From Candidatus Tityobacter terrigena (GTDB lineage Bacteria > Vulcanimicrobiota > Vulcanimicrobiia > Vulcanimicrobiales > Vulcanimicrobiaceae): 34,224 nt of DNA. How positions within the stretch are numbered: the stretch's first letter is position 1; each line of letters opens with the position of its first letter. Shown piece after piece: positions 8,242-17,353 of the stretch. The position numbers and the translations under genes were made by a program. The notes under the pieces are model-generated. The model had not been told where the DNA came from and did not search any database. It worked only from the letters and a program-made list of their open reading frames with translations. The stretch lies in NCBI GenBank assembly GCA_003156715.1, contig PMHO01000005.1, positions 1 to 34,224 on the forward strand. Direction: 5' to 3'.

Positions 8242-11226
8242 ATGTTTGGTTCTTTGCGCTTCCGCCTTTTACCGGCCGCGTCCGGTTCGGTTTTCATGAC
8301 GGCGATCGTCGTGAGTGCGGCCGCGGCCGCGGTGCACTCGGACGCCCTGGTCGGTGGTTCTCCGACCAACGCGTTCCTGCCCACGGGCCAATACATTACG
8401 GCGCTTGCAGCGCCGGGGTCGTCGTACCAGCGCATTCGCACCGGGTTGCGCCCCGATTTCAACGCCGATGCAAACGGCGCCGTCACTTCGGCGCTAAGCC
8501 CGGACGGCAACACCTTGCTCGTCCTGACGAGCGGCTACAACTGTTGCTTTTATACCGTGAAAGGGCGTTCGATCGAGACGCCCTATATCGACCCCAACAC
8601 GGGCTCGCCCTCGAGCAGGAAGACGAATAACTTCCAGTGGGTTTTCGTTTACGACGTCAGCAAAGGCACGCCCATCAAAACGCAGCAGATACAGGTTCCC
8701 AACGCTTATAACGGCCTCGCTTGGGATCCGAGCGGAACGCGTTTCTACTTCTCCGGCGGGCAAGACGATCGTATCTACATTTACACGCTCGGTTCGGGCT
8801 CGCAGGGGTGGCTGCCGGATGCTCCATTCCCAATTCTCCGGCATAACTCGCACGACGAACGGCCACGACCGACCTACGACGGCGGCATCTTGAAGTTCAC
8901 GGAGGATGGCGCGACCTTCGACTCGCTAGGGGCCGGCTTCGGCGCAATGACCGCGGGAGTCGCGATCGGTGACGACCGCAAGCAGCTTTTCGCGGCCAAC
9001 CTACAGACCGATTCGCTTTCCATCGTCGAGACGGCAACGCGACGTGCGCACGACGTGCGCTTGTATACTCCCGGCGCGACGTCGCCGGCAGTGGGCGAAT
9101 TTCCTTATTGGGTGACCCCCTACAGCCGGACGCCGGCCGGCAGGACCGAGAAAGTCTACGTTACGAGCCTGCGCGACGGCCAGGTGCTGGCGGTTCGTCT
9201 CAACGGAACCTTCTCGGTCATCCGGGTCGGCGGGGAGCCCGGCCGAATGCTCTTGTCGAGCAACAAGTCGCGGCTCTACGTCGTCAACCCCGACCTCGAC
9301 GAGATCGAGGTCATCGATACTGCCCGGGACCAGGTCATCTCACGCATCTCAGTAGCGCGCCCGCACTACAAATACCGCGGGTCGATGCCGAACTCGCTGG
9401 GGCTTTCACCCGACGGCCGGACGCTGTTCACGACCCTTGCCGGAGAGAACGCGATCGGAGTGATCGACCTGGCCGCGAAGAGCATTGTGGGACGCATTCC
9501 GACTGCCTGGTATCCGAGTTCGGTCTCGGTCAGCGCCGACGGTACGCGGCTCTACGTCCTGACGACCAAGTCGGAGTCCGGCCCGAATCCGACCTACGAT
9601 CCGAAAATTCCCAACCCGGCCTTCCTCGACCCCTATGTCTACAATCTCGAGAAGGCGGGTCTCGAGACGATTCCGATTCCCGATTCCTCGACGCTTGCGT
9701 ACTTGTCGGCGCTTGTCGATGCGAACAACGGTTTCTCGAATTCGCATGGGACCGATCCTTTGATGGCGTTCCTTCAGACGAAGATCAAGCACATCATCTA
9801 CATCCAGAAAGAAAACCGTACCTACGATCAAATCCTCGGCGACCTCCCGGTCGGCAATGGCGATCCGCGTCTTACCGAGTACCCTCAACCGATCACGCCG
9901 AACTTCCATGCGATGGCGATGCGCTTCGAGGACCTCGACAACTGGTATATGTCGAGCGACGTCAGCGGGGACGGCTGGAATTGGGCCGAGCAAGGTCACG
10001 CCAACGACTACACCAACAAGTCCGTTCCCGTGTCGTACGCCGGCGGCGGATTCGATTTCGAATGGAACGGCACGGTTCGAAACATCAACCTAGCCTTGCC
10101 GATTTTCAATTCCAACCCCGATCTCACGGATATCCGGCTGACCTCGCTCATCGATTCTTCGGGTAATTCGACGATCGAGCCCGGTCCCAAGGACATCGCG
10201 GCGACCGAAGGCGCCGACGACGAGCGGCCCAAACAAACCGGCGGTTACATTTGGGACTCGGTGCTGCGGGCCGGCCTTTCCTATCGGCACTACGGGCTCT
10301 ACGTCGATGAGACGTTTTACTCGGAGGGGCCCGGCGGGCCGTTCGAAATCCCGATTACGCGCCATCCGTTCGAACAGAAAATCATTCAGGCTGCACCCCT
10401 GCGACCGGCGATCGTTCCATACACCGACGTCTACTATCGCGGCTGGGATCTCAACGTTCCCGACGAGTACCGCTACGAGGAATGGAAACGCGAATTCGAC
10501 TTGTACGTCAAGAACAAGAACTTCCCGGCTTTTGAAAACGTCGTCCTCATGATGGACCACACGGGCGATTTCAGCACCAACGTGCAAGGTCTCGCCAACC
10601 CGGACACCCAGCAGGCCAGCAACGACCACTCCGTCGGCGAGCTGGTCGACGCGGTCTCGCACTCGCCGTATTGGTCGAGCACCGCGATCTTCGTGCTCGA
10701 GGACGATTCGCAGGACGGTCCCGATCATGTCGATACGCATCGCTCGGTCGCCTGGGTCATCTCGCCTTGGGTAAAAGCCGGCGCGGTGGTGAACACGTTT
10801 TACACCGACGGCAACATGCTAGCGACCATGGAAGACATTCTGGGCATCAACCACCTCGGTATGAACGACGCCAACGCGGCCCCGATGGACGACGTCTTCA
10901 CAACCCGGCCTGACATGCAGCCATACGACGTCATCATTCCGGGCGTGCTGTGCGAGCCGCCGGTCCACCCTTCGCTCGTGCACGACTGCAACCAACCCAA
11001 GGCGCGCAGAAGCCGAGCGCTGCCCTCGCTCCACACGCCTCAGTGGTGGAGCCAGCAAACAAAAGGGATGGTCTTCGACGGCCCGGACCTCAACGACGCG
11101 GCCGCGTTCAACCGGCTCACCTGGAGAGGGATCGTCGGCGACAAGCCCTATCCGGCGCTGCCGACCGGCGAAAACCTCGCGGTCGATCGCGCTCGCGTGC
11201 TCGCCGTCGACAAAGTTCCCCGCTAA
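8242..11226 (+). CDS. Exported YVTN beta-propeller / phosphoesterase fusion protein
   Basis: A 994-aa exported protein. A signal peptide occupies about residues 1-35, with a long Ala/Val-rich hydrophobic core. Residues about 60-480 are YVTN/SMP30-like beta-propeller repeats (SPDGNTLLVLTSG, NKSRLYVVNPDLDEIEVID, LSPDGRTLFTTLAGENAIGVID, SADGTRLYVLTTKS). From about 515 an acid-phosphatase/phospholipase-C-type phosphoesterase domain starts with HIIYIQKENRTYDQILGDL and includes VLMMDHTGDF, ASNDHSVG and VLEDDSQDGPDHVDTHRS. The domain pair recurs in soil bacteria. ATG 8242 is preferred over 8212 because AAGGGAG precedes it at normal spacing and the signal peptide begins there. It is probably co-expressed with the following propeller protein. 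Substrate unknown. Confidence 0.88.
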   Translation: MFGSLRFRLLPAASGSVFMTAIVVSAAAAAVHSDALVGGSPTNAFLPTGQYITALAAPGSSYQRIRTGLRPDFNADANGAVTSALSPDGNTLLVLTSGYNCCFYTVKGRSIETPYIDPNTGSPSSRKTNNFQWVFVYDVSKGTPIKTQQIQVPNAYNGLAWDPSGTRFYFSGGQDDRIYIYTLGSGSQGWLPDAPFPILRHNSHDERPRPTYDGGILKFTEDGATFDSLGAGFGAMTAGVAIGDDRKQLFAANLQTDSLSIVETATRRAHDVRLYTPGATSPAVGEFPYWVTPYSRTPAGRTEKVYVTSLRDGQVLAVRLNGTFSVIRVGGEPGRMLLSSNKSRLYVVNPDLDEIEVIDTARDQVISRISVARPHYKYRGSMPNSLGLSPDGRTLFTTLAGENAIGVIDLAAKSIVGRIPTAWYPSSVSVSADGTRLYVLTTKSESGPNPTYDPKIPNPAFLDPYVYNLEKAGLETIPIPDSSTLAYLSALVDANNGFSNSHGTDPLMAFLQTKIKHIIYIQKENRTYDQILGDLPVGNGDPRLTEYPQPITPNFHAMAMRFEDLDNWYMSSDVSGDGWNWAEQGHANDYTNKSVPVSYAGGGFDFEWNGTVRNINLALPIFNSNPDLTDIRLTSLIDSSGNSTIEPGPKDIAATEGADDERPKQTGGYIWDSVLRAGLSYRHYGLYVDETFYSEGPGGPFEIPITRHPFEQKIIQAAPLRPAIVPYTDVYYRGWDLNVPDEYRYEEWKREFDLYVKNKNFPAFENVVLMMDHTGDFSTNVQGLANPDTQQASNDHSVGELVDAVSHSPYWSSTAIFVLEDDSQDGPDHVDTHRSVAWVISPWVKAGAVVNTFYTDGNMLATMEDILGINHLGMNDANAAPMDDVFTTRPDMQPYDVIIPGVLCEPPVHPSLVHDCNQPKARRSRALPSLHTPQWWSQQTKGMVFDGPDLNDAAAFNRLTWRGIVGDKPYPALPTGENLAVDRARVLAVDKVPR

Positions 11227-11235
11227 AACAGCCTA

Positions 11236-11255
11236 GCGCACCGCGATAGGTGCGC
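11236..11255 (+). other. Intergenic hairpin between the two propeller genes
   Basis: GCGCACC (11236-11242) pairs perfectly with GGTGCGC (11249-11255) around a 6-base loop, 10 bases after the phosphoesterase stop. No T-tract follows on either strand, so it may stabilise mRNA or weaken read-through rather than terminate. An alternative GTG start of the next gene (11250) lies inside this hairpin. Confidence 0.4.
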
Positions 11256-11282
11256 GCGAGAGCGAAACGAAGCGTTGCGGCG

Positions 11283-14177
11283 ATGCGCAGCCCACGACTC
11301 CTTGTCGCTCTCGTTGTTTTAGCGCTCGTCGGCTTCGCGCTTCGTGCCGGATTCGCCCAGCCCGTCGATCCGTCGCTCTTGACAAACCTCAAGTGGCGCA
11401 CGATCGGGCCGTTTCGTGGGGGCCGGGCGGTCGCGGTGAGCGGCGTGCCTGGCGATGCGCGCACGTACTACTTCGGCGCCGTCGGCGGCGGCGTGTGGAA
11501 GACCGAAAACGCGGGCACGACCTGGAAGCCGATCATGGATTCGCAGCCGGTTTCCTCGATCGGCGCGATCGCGGTCGCTCCAAGCGATCCGTCGACCGTC
11601 TATGCGGGCAGCGGCGAGGCCGACATGCGCTCCGACATTATCGGAGGCAACGGCATGTACGTGAGCCGTGACGCAGGTGAAACCTGGGCGCACATTGGGC
11701 TCGACGACTCGCGACAGATCGGACGGATCTTGGTGGATCCGCGCGATCCAAAAACGCTGCTCGTAGCGGCGCTCGGGCATGCGTATGGTCCGAACGATAT
11801 GCGCGGCGTCTATCGGTCCGGCGACGCCGGCGCGACGTGGACGCGCGTGCTTTTCCTCGACCGCGACAGTGGTGCGATCGACCTCGCCGCCGATCCGGCA
11901 ATGCATGTCGTGTTTGCCTCTCTCTGGCAGACGCGGCGCCCGCCGTGGAGCGTCTATCCTCCCTCAAACGGACCGGGCACCGGCCTGTACGTTTCCGGCG
12001 ACGGCGGCGTTACGTGGCGTCCGGTGCGCGGCGGGGGCTTCCCGGCCGACGGGCTCGGAAAGATCGGCCTCGCAGTGGCGCCGAGCAATCCGCAACGCGT
12101 GTATGCGATCGTCGACGCAAAGGCCGGTGGGCTCTACCGCAGCGACGACGGCGGAGCGACATGGCGTTTGACGGATGGCGATCGGCGGCTCTGGAAACGC
12201 GGTTGGTATTTCTGTCACGTCGCCGTCGATCCGAAGGACCCGGACCTCGTGTACGTCTCCGACACGTCGTTCTATCGCTCAACCAATGGTGGAATGAGCT
12301 TCAGCGCGATCAAGGGGTCGCCGGACGGCGACGACTTCCATCAATTGTGGATCGATCCGGGCGACGGCACCCGCATGGTACTGGGCAGCGACCAGGGGGC
12401 GAGCGTCAGCCTCGACGCGGCGCGAACGTGGAGTTCCTGGTTCAACCAGCCGACGGGTCAAATCTACCGCCTCGCAACCGACGATGCGTTTCCGTATCAC
12501 ATCTACGGCAGCCAGCAGGATAGCGGGGCGTTGATGATTCTCTCGCGCAGCGATCACAGCGGCATCGAGGAACGAGACTGGCGCCCAATTACCGCAGGCG
12601 ACGAGAACGGAGCGCTTGCGCCCGATCCGGGCGACGAAAACACGGTGTTCGGCAGCTTCGTCCAGCGTGAGGATCTTCACGACAATCAGACGCGCTCCGT
12701 ATCGCCGACGACCGGCGTGCCCGGCCTGTGGCGCGCGGAGTGGACCATGCCGCTCGTCTTCGGCACGGATCGAGCGCTGTACGCGGCGCGACAGTCGATC
12801 TTTCGCTCGCGCGACGGCGGCGAACGCTGGACGCGCATCAGCGGCGACTTGACGCGGCGCCACGCCGGCGTGCCGGCGACGCTCGATGCGGCGACCGCGG
12901 CCGATGCCGGCGGTCCCGAGCCGCGCGGGGTCGTCTACGCCATCGCCCCGTCGCCCCTTCGCGCGGATACGGTTTGGGCCGGCACGGACGACGGCCTCGT
13001 CTACGTCACGCGCGACGGCGCGCGCACGTGGCATGATGTGACGCCACCTGCGCTCGGAGCGTGGAGCCACGTCGATCAGATCGAGGCATCGCATTTCGAC
13101 CCAGGCGTCGCCTACCTCGCCGTCGACCGTCACCGGCTCGACGACAACCGGCCCTACATTTACCTCACCCGCGACGGCGCGCGGTCGTGGCAGGCTGCAA
13201 ATGCCGGCATCCCGGACGGAAGTTTCGTGTATGTTGTGCGCGAGGACCCGGCGCGCCGTGGCCTGCTCTACGCGGGGACGGAGACCGGCGTGTTCGTCTC
13301 GCTCGATGACGGTGCGTCGTGGCAGTCGCTGCAGCGCAACATGCCCAGCGTATCGGTGCACGACCTGGCGGTGCACGACGGCGACCTGATCGCGGCGACG
13401 CACGGCCGCGCCTTCTGGGTGCTCGACGACGTGACGCCGCTGCGCCAGCTCGCGGCCGATCGAGCGGCTGGTGCGCGGCTGTTCGCGCCGCGACGCGCCG
13501 TACGAACCCGCGCGCCGAGCGATGAAGCCGAGGCGTCACCGCCCGAGACGCCGCTTGGCGAGAACCCGCCGAACGGTGCGTTCATCGACTACCTGCTTCC
13601 GCGCGATGTCATGGAACCCGTTACGCTGTCGATCGCGGACGCGCGCGGAGCGATCGTACGCCGCTGGTCGAGCAGCGACGTTCCACCCGTCGTCGATACG
13701 AACGCCGTCGACTTTCCGGCGTACTTGATCGTGCCACCCCAAGTGCTTCCGGCGTCGCCCGGCGTGCATCGCTTCGTTTGGGACTTTCACGCATTACGCA
13801 GTGACGGGCCGCTGGCGCCGCCCGGAACGTATGCCGTGCGCCTCGGCGTAAACGGCAGAACCCTGAGCGAACCGCTGTCGCTCGTTCGCGATCCGCGAGT
13901 CCACGCGAGCGACGGCGATTTGGTGGCGCAGTGGACGTTGGCGAGCGCCGTCGACGTGCTGCAAGGGCGGCTGCGCGCGGCGACGGCCGCGGCCGAGGCT
14001 GTTCACCGCAAGCCGAACGCCGAACTGCACGAGGAGGCCCGGTTGTTGGCCGAACTCGAAGCCGCGGTCGAGAGCGCTGACACGGCACCGTCGCCGTACG
14101 AAGTTGAGACCTGGCAGTCGCTGCAGGCGCAGACGATGCGCAGCATGGCCGCCGCCGCGGACGCACCGGCGCGCTAA
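11283..14177 (+). CDS. Exported BNR/sortilin (VPS10)-like beta-propeller protein
   Basis: A 964-aa protein rich in BNR/Asp-box repeats (S-x-D-x-G-x-x-W): KTENAGTTWKP, SRDAGETWAH, RSGDAGATWTR, SGDGGVTWRP, RSDDGGATWRL, RSRDGGERWTR, TRDGARTWHD, LDDGASWQSL. These form one or two propellers over about residues 30-720, starting with the family opener LKWRTIGPFRGGRAVAV. A C-terminal part of about 230 residues holds a beta-sandwich-like segment (HRFVWDFHALRSDGP) and an alpha-helical tail. The family is often annotated as glycosyl hydrolase but catalysis is unproven. The N-terminus MRSPRLLVALVVLALVGFAL is a signal sequence, which favours ATG 11283 over the in-frame GTG 11250. It follows the phosphoesterase gene by 56 bases and is convergent with serS. 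Confidence 0.87.
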   Translation: MRSPRLLVALVVLALVGFALRAGFAQPVDPSLLTNLKWRTIGPFRGGRAVAVSGVPGDARTYYFGAVGGGVWKTENAGTTWKPIMDSQPVSSIGAIAVAPSDPSTVYAGSGEADMRSDIIGGNGMYVSRDAGETWAHIGLDDSRQIGRILVDPRDPKTLLVAALGHAYGPNDMRGVYRSGDAGATWTRVLFLDRDSGAIDLAADPAMHVVFASLWQTRRPPWSVYPPSNGPGTGLYVSGDGGVTWRPVRGGGFPADGLGKIGLAVAPSNPQRVYAIVDAKAGGLYRSDDGGATWRLTDGDRRLWKRGWYFCHVAVDPKDPDLVYVSDTSFYRSTNGGMSFSAIKGSPDGDDFHQLWIDPGDGTRMVLGSDQGASVSLDAARTWSSWFNQPTGQIYRLATDDAFPYHIYGSQQDSGALMILSRSDHSGIEERDWRPITAGDENGALAPDPGDENTVFGSFVQREDLHDNQTRSVSPTTGVPGLWRAEWTMPLVFGTDRALYAARQSIFRSRDGGERWTRISGDLTRRHAGVPATLDAATAADAGGPEPRGVVYAIAPSPLRADTVWAGTDDGLVYVTRDGARTWHDVTPPALGAWSHVDQIEASHFDPGVAYLAVDRHRLDDNRPYIYLTRDGARSWQAANAGIPDGSFVYVVREDPARRGLLYAGTETGVFVSLDDGASWQSLQRNMPSVSVHDLAVHDGDLIAATHGRAFWVLDDVTPLRQLAADRAAGARLFAPRRAVRTRAPSDEAEASPPETPLGENPPNGAFIDYLLPRDVMEPVTLSIADARGAIVRRWSSSDVPPVVDTNAVDFPAYLIVPPQVLPASPGVHRFVWDFHALRSDGPLAPPGTYAVRLGVNGRTLSEPLSLVRDPRVHASDGDLVAQWTLASAVDVLQGRLRAATAAAEAVHRKPNAELHEEARLLAELEAAVESADTAPSPYEVETWQSLQAQTMRSMAAAADAPAR

Positions 14178-14183
14178 GGGAGC

Positions 14184-15470
14184 TTACCGCGCTAAGCCGC
14201 TCGCATCGATGCGATCGAAGCCGGTATAGGGCACGAGCGCTCGCGGCATCGCAAGGCTGCCATCAGGTTGTTGGTAGTTTTCGATGATGGCCGCGAGTGT
14301 TCGGCCGACGGCAAGGCCCGAGCCGTTGAGGGTGTGTACGAGCTCCGGGCGAGCCCCGGGTTCGCGGCGGAAGCGAATCTGACAGCGCCGCGCTTGGAAA
14401 TCGGTGCAGTTCGAGCACGAGCTGATCTCGCGATAGCGATTTTGGCTGGGAAACCAAACTTCGAGGTCGTAGGTCTTGGCCGCGTTGAAGCCGACGTCGG
14501 CGCTGCACAGCTCCATAACGCGATACGGCAGCTCGAGCTCTTGGAGAAGCGCTTCCGCGTCCGCGGTGAGCACTTCGAGCGCTTCCGAAGAAGCTCCAGG
14601 CTCGGTCAGCCACACGAGTTCGACCTTTTCGAACTGGTGCTGGCGGATGAGACCGCGCGTATCCTTACCGGCCGCGCCCGCTTCTTTGCGGAAGCACGGC
14701 GAATAGGCCGTGTAGCGCAACGGAAGCGTCCCCGGCTCTAAGATCTCGTCGCGATGCAAGGCGGTGAGCGGCACTTCCGCCGTCGGAATCAAGAACAAGT
14801 CGGCGTCTTGGTCCAGGAACATCGCGTCGGAGAATTTGGTGAGCTGCCCAGTCGCCCACATCGTCGCTCGCGTGACCAGGTAGGGCGGCGCGACCTCGAC
14901 ATAATTGCGGCCGCGCGCGCGCGAGAGAAAGAAGTCCGCCAGAGCGCGAGAGAGGCGCGCGGCCGGTCCGCGCATCACGGAAAAGCGGCTGCCCGAGAGT
15001 TTGGCCGCCGCCGCGAAATCCAGAATCCGCAGACGCTCGCCGATTTCCCAATGCGGCTTGGGTTCGAAGCCGAGCGCGGGTGGAGGTCCGGAATCGCGCA
15101 AGACCACGTTGTCGTCCTCGCCGCTTCCGTCAGGCACCGAATCGTCGAGCAGATTGGGCTGATCGGAAAGAATCAGTTCGATCGCGCGGTCGAGCTCGGG
15201 AATGATGGCGGTCGCTTGCGCGACCGCTGCGTCGAGTTGCGCGATCTCCGGCCGGAGGCGCTGCGCCTCGAGCGCGCGGTCGTGCGCCTTCGCGATGCGC
15301 GCGGTCAACGCGTTCTTTTCGGCTTTGAGCCGCTCGGCAGCCGTCAGAGCGCCGCGCCGTTGCTCGTCCAGCGCCAGGGCCTCGTCGACGAACGCGGTGT
15401 CACCCGCGCGTCGCGCGGCGGCGCGTCGCACGCGCTCCGGGTCGCGCCGAATCAGCGTTAAGTCGAGCAT
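14184..15470 (-). CDS. serS: Seryl-tRNA synthetase
   Basis: A 428-aa class II aminoacyl-tRNA synthetase that charges tRNA-Ser, and tRNA-Sec if present, with serine. The N-terminal coiled-coil tRNA-binding arm spans about residues 30-105 and is rich in Ala/Glu/Arg heptads. The catalytic domain has a motif 2 region (CFRKEAGAAGKDTRGLIRQHQF) and a motif 3 region (NGSGLAVGRTLAAIIENYQ), with EISSCSNCTDFQARR between them. Length matches the bacterial norm of about 425. ATG 15470 is preceded by AGGAG. Its leader contains a terminator-like hairpin. It is divergent from moeA and its stop is six bases from that of the BNR gene. Confidence 0.97.
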   Translation of the reverse strand: MLDLTLIRRDPERVRRAAARRAGDTAFVDEALALDEQRRGALTAAERLKAEKNALTARIAKAHDRALEAQRLRPEIAQLDAAVAQATAIIPELDRAIELILSDQPNLLDDSVPDGSGEDDNVVLRDSGPPPALGFEPKPHWEIGERLRILDFAAAAKLSGSRFSVMRGPAARLSRALADFFLSRARGRNYVEVAPPYLVTRATMWATGQLTKFSDAMFLDQDADLFLIPTAEVPLTALHRDEILEPGTLPLRYTAYSPCFRKEAGAAGKDTRGLIRQHQFEKVELVWLTEPGASSEALEVLTADAEALLQELELPYRVMELCSADVGFNAAKTYDLEVWFPSQNRYREISSCSNCTDFQARRCQIRFRREPGARPELVHTLNGSGLAVGRTLAAIIENYQQPDGSLAMPRALVPYTGFDRIDASGLAR

Positions 15471-15489
15471 ACGCTCCTAAAGGAACAGG

Positions 15490-15545
15490 AAAACGCCCGG
15501 AGGGGCGTCATCGGCTGCCAAGGCGAAGCCACCCCGGCCATTATG
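15490..15545 (-). promoter_or_regulatory. serS leader: -10 element and terminator-like attenuator hairpin
   Basis: On the minus strand a good -10, CATAAT (15545-15540), would start transcription near 15533, leaving about 62 bases before serS; the -35 is poor. The leader contains ACGCCC (15508-15503), loop CTCC, GGGCGT (15498-15493) and then TTT (15492-15490), an intrinsic-terminator shape placed before the gene. GGGGTGG further upstream can pair with CCCC of the stem and could form an antiterminator. This resembles the 3' half of a T-box, but no room or sequence for Stem I was found. Confidence 0.4.
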
Positions 15546-16814
15546 CGGGATCCGAGTGCTGTCCTACCCACGCCGCCGTTCGTAACGGAACGCCTGCTGG
15601 CGCCCGAGCAGGCGATCGTCGTCTATTTCGGCCGCGCGGTGCTCGCACCGCCGGGCCTCGAGCACGTTTCGCTCGACGATGCGGGGGGGCGCGTTCTCGC
15701 CGAAGATGCGCGAGCCCGCGAAGAACATCCGACACACCGCCGCTCGACCATGGACGGCTTCGCCGTTTGTAGCTCGGGGGAAGGCATGCGTCGCCGGATC
15801 GTGGGTCGCATCTTGATGGGCGCGGCGCCGCCGCGAGCAATCGCCCCGGACGAAGCGCTGCACATCCCGACGGGCGGTGCCTTGCCGGAGGGCGCGGATG
15901 CCGTCGTGCCCATCGAAGGAGTCGACGAAGAGGCGGAGACGATCGTGCTACACGCTCCGGTTCGCGCCGGTGACTGCTTCGTGCCTCCCGGCGAAGACGT
16001 TGCCGCAGGCGAGATCGTCTTGCGTGCCGGACGCCGCCTGGGAGGTCCCGAACTCGGTGTCTTGGCGACGCTGGGGATCGCTCGGGTCCCGGTCTACCGT
16101 CGACCGGTTTTCGGGGTTATTTCGACCGGCGACGAGCTGGTCGATGCGGCCCAGCCGCTCGCGATCGGCCACGTGCGCGATTCGAACCGATACGCAATCG
16201 GCGCGTCGCTCGAGGCGCTCGGCGCGATTGCGTTGCAACTGCCTCGCGTCGTCGACGACCCAAATGCGCTGCGCAAAGCGTTGGCTGCAGCGCTCGAGCG
16301 CTGCGACGGAATCGTTCTGACGGGCGGCTCGTCCGTCGGCGAGCGCGATCACACCCCGCAAATCGTTGCAGAGCTCGGAGCCCCCGGCCCAATCGTTCAC
16401 GGCCTGCGCGTGAAGCCCGGAAAGCCGACGCTGCTGGCTGCGGTCGGGTCGAAGCCGATCATTGGGTTGCCTGGAAACCCCGCGTCCTGCCTGATGATTT
16501 TGGAAGCGATCGTGCGCCCCATCGTGGCGGCTTGCACGGGACTGCATGCGTGGCGTCCGGTCGCGCTGGAAGCGGTTGCCGCAGCGCCGTTCGTCGGACG
16601 CGAGGGATGGACGTGGTACGTCCCGGCGCGGCTGCGCGGCGAGGCAGGAAAACTCTTTGCGGAACCGGCCCCGATTCGCTCGTCACATACGTCGTTGCTC
16701 GCGCGAGCCGGCGGGTACGCCAGCATCGGCGAGTGGCCGGCGCGCATCGAAGCGGGTGCCACCGTACTGATTTCCTTGTTCGCTTCGGGCGGCGCGCCCG
16801 TGGAGGCGGCTTGA
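15543..16814 (+). CDS. moeA: Molybdopterin molybdotransferase MoeA
   Basis: A 423-aa enzyme that inserts molybdate into adenylated molybdopterin, the last step of molybdenum cofactor synthesis in the cytosol. Family marks are present: GGRVLAEDARAREEHPTH then STMDGFAV (from residue 70 on), the MPT-binding loop VLTGGSSVGERDHTPQ (about 258-273), VKPGKPTLLAAVG and GLPGNPASCLMILE, followed by the small C-terminal barrel. ATG 15543 is the only start upstream of the conserved region, although it has no clear Shine-Dalgarno and its first bases lie within a possible -10 of divergent serS. Other Moco genes are absent from the window. Its stop overlaps the start of the next gene (TTGA), beginning a long coupled run. 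Confidence 0.95.
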   Translation: MRDPSAVLPTPPFVTERLLAPEQAIVVYFGRAVLAPPGLEHVSLDDAGGRVLAEDARAREEHPTHRRSTMDGFAVCSSGEGMRRRIVGRILMGAAPPRAIAPDEALHIPTGGALPEGADAVVPIEGVDEEAETIVLHAPVRAGDCFVPPGEDVAAGEIVLRAGRRLGGPELGVLATLGIARVPVYRRPVFGVISTGDELVDAAQPLAIGHVRDSNRYAIGASLEALGAIALQLPRVVDDPNALRKALAAALERCDGIVLTGGSSVGERDHTPQIVAELGAPGPIVHGLRVKPGKPTLLAAVGSKPIIGLPGNPASCLMILEAIVRPIVAACTGLHAWRPVALEAVAAAPFVGREGWTWYVPARLRGEAGKLFAEPAPIRSSHTSLLARAGGYASIGEWPARIEAGATVLISLFASGGAPVEAA

Positions 16815-17353
16815 AGCAGCTTTTCGCATTGCTTGCCCTGGCGTTGCTGGTTGGTTGCAGCGGGACGTCCAACGCGGGCCGGTCCACCGCTGCTCCGCAG
16901 GCACTCCTTTCGGACGCCTTCATCTACGCCCAAATAGAGGCGAAGTTTGCCTCGATCGACTCGGATTCGGCGCTGCACGTCGCGCTCAGCGTCAATGACG
17001 GCGTCGTGAAAATGAGCGGCAAGACTCGCAGTGCGAGCACGATTGCGCGCTTTATCTCCGCGGCCAAGTCGGTGTCCGGCGTGAAGACCGTCGACGCGCG
17101 GCTTCAGGCGGATGCGCGCCTCCAGAGCGCCGGCCAGCTCGCCAAGGACTTCGCGCTGGCGTCCGCGGTCAAAGGCAACATCGCCGCGCAGGCGGGCATC
17201 AACGCGCTAGCGGTCGACGTTGTGGCCAATCGCGGAACGGTCGTCGTAAGCGGAACGGTGCACTCCGCGCCGCTCAAGTCGACGGTCGTCGCTGCGGCCA
17301 AATCGACCAACGGCGTGCAACGGCTCATCGACGAGATTCGCGTCGCGCAATGA
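16811..17353 (+). CDS. BON-domain lipoprotein, two BON domains
   Basis: A 180-aa exported lipoprotein, OsmY-like. The N-terminus KQLFALLALALLVGCSG is a lipoprotein signal with a lipobox ending LVGC. Two BON domains follow: one from SDAFIYAQIEAKF to GVKTVDARL (about 35-95, with VNDGVVKMSGKT) and one from ASAVKGNIAAQAG to RLIDEIRV (about 110-178, with ANRGTVVVSGTV). BON domains bind membranes or peptidoglycan-associated partners. TTG 16811 is chosen because GGAGG precedes it by four bases, the signal peptide starts there and its TTGA overlaps the moeA stop; a longer reading into moeA is spurious. It also overlaps the next gene by ATGA. Confidence 0.88.
   Translation: MKQLFALLALALLVGCSGTSNAGRSTAAPQALLSDAFIYAQIEAKFASIDSDSALHVALSVNDGVVKMSGKTRSASTIARFISAAKSVSGVKTVDARLQADARLQSAGQLAKDFALASAVKGNIAAQAGINALAVDVVANRGTVVVSGTVHSAPLKSTVVAAAKSTNGVQRLIDEIRVAQ

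Noticed and set aside
9108..10166. 352-aa plus-strand open frame inside the phosphoesterase gene
   Set aside because: It is an out-of-frame shadow of a well-supported coding sequence.
12279..13403. 374-aa minus-strand open frame opposite the BNR gene
   Set aside because: It is a GC-rich antisense shadow; the plus strand has clear Asp-box repeats.
15471..15720. Full T-box riboswitch for serS
   Set aside because: Only the GGGTGG-like stretch and the terminator hairpin are seen; no Stem I or specifier loop was found, and a promoter -10 lies too close.
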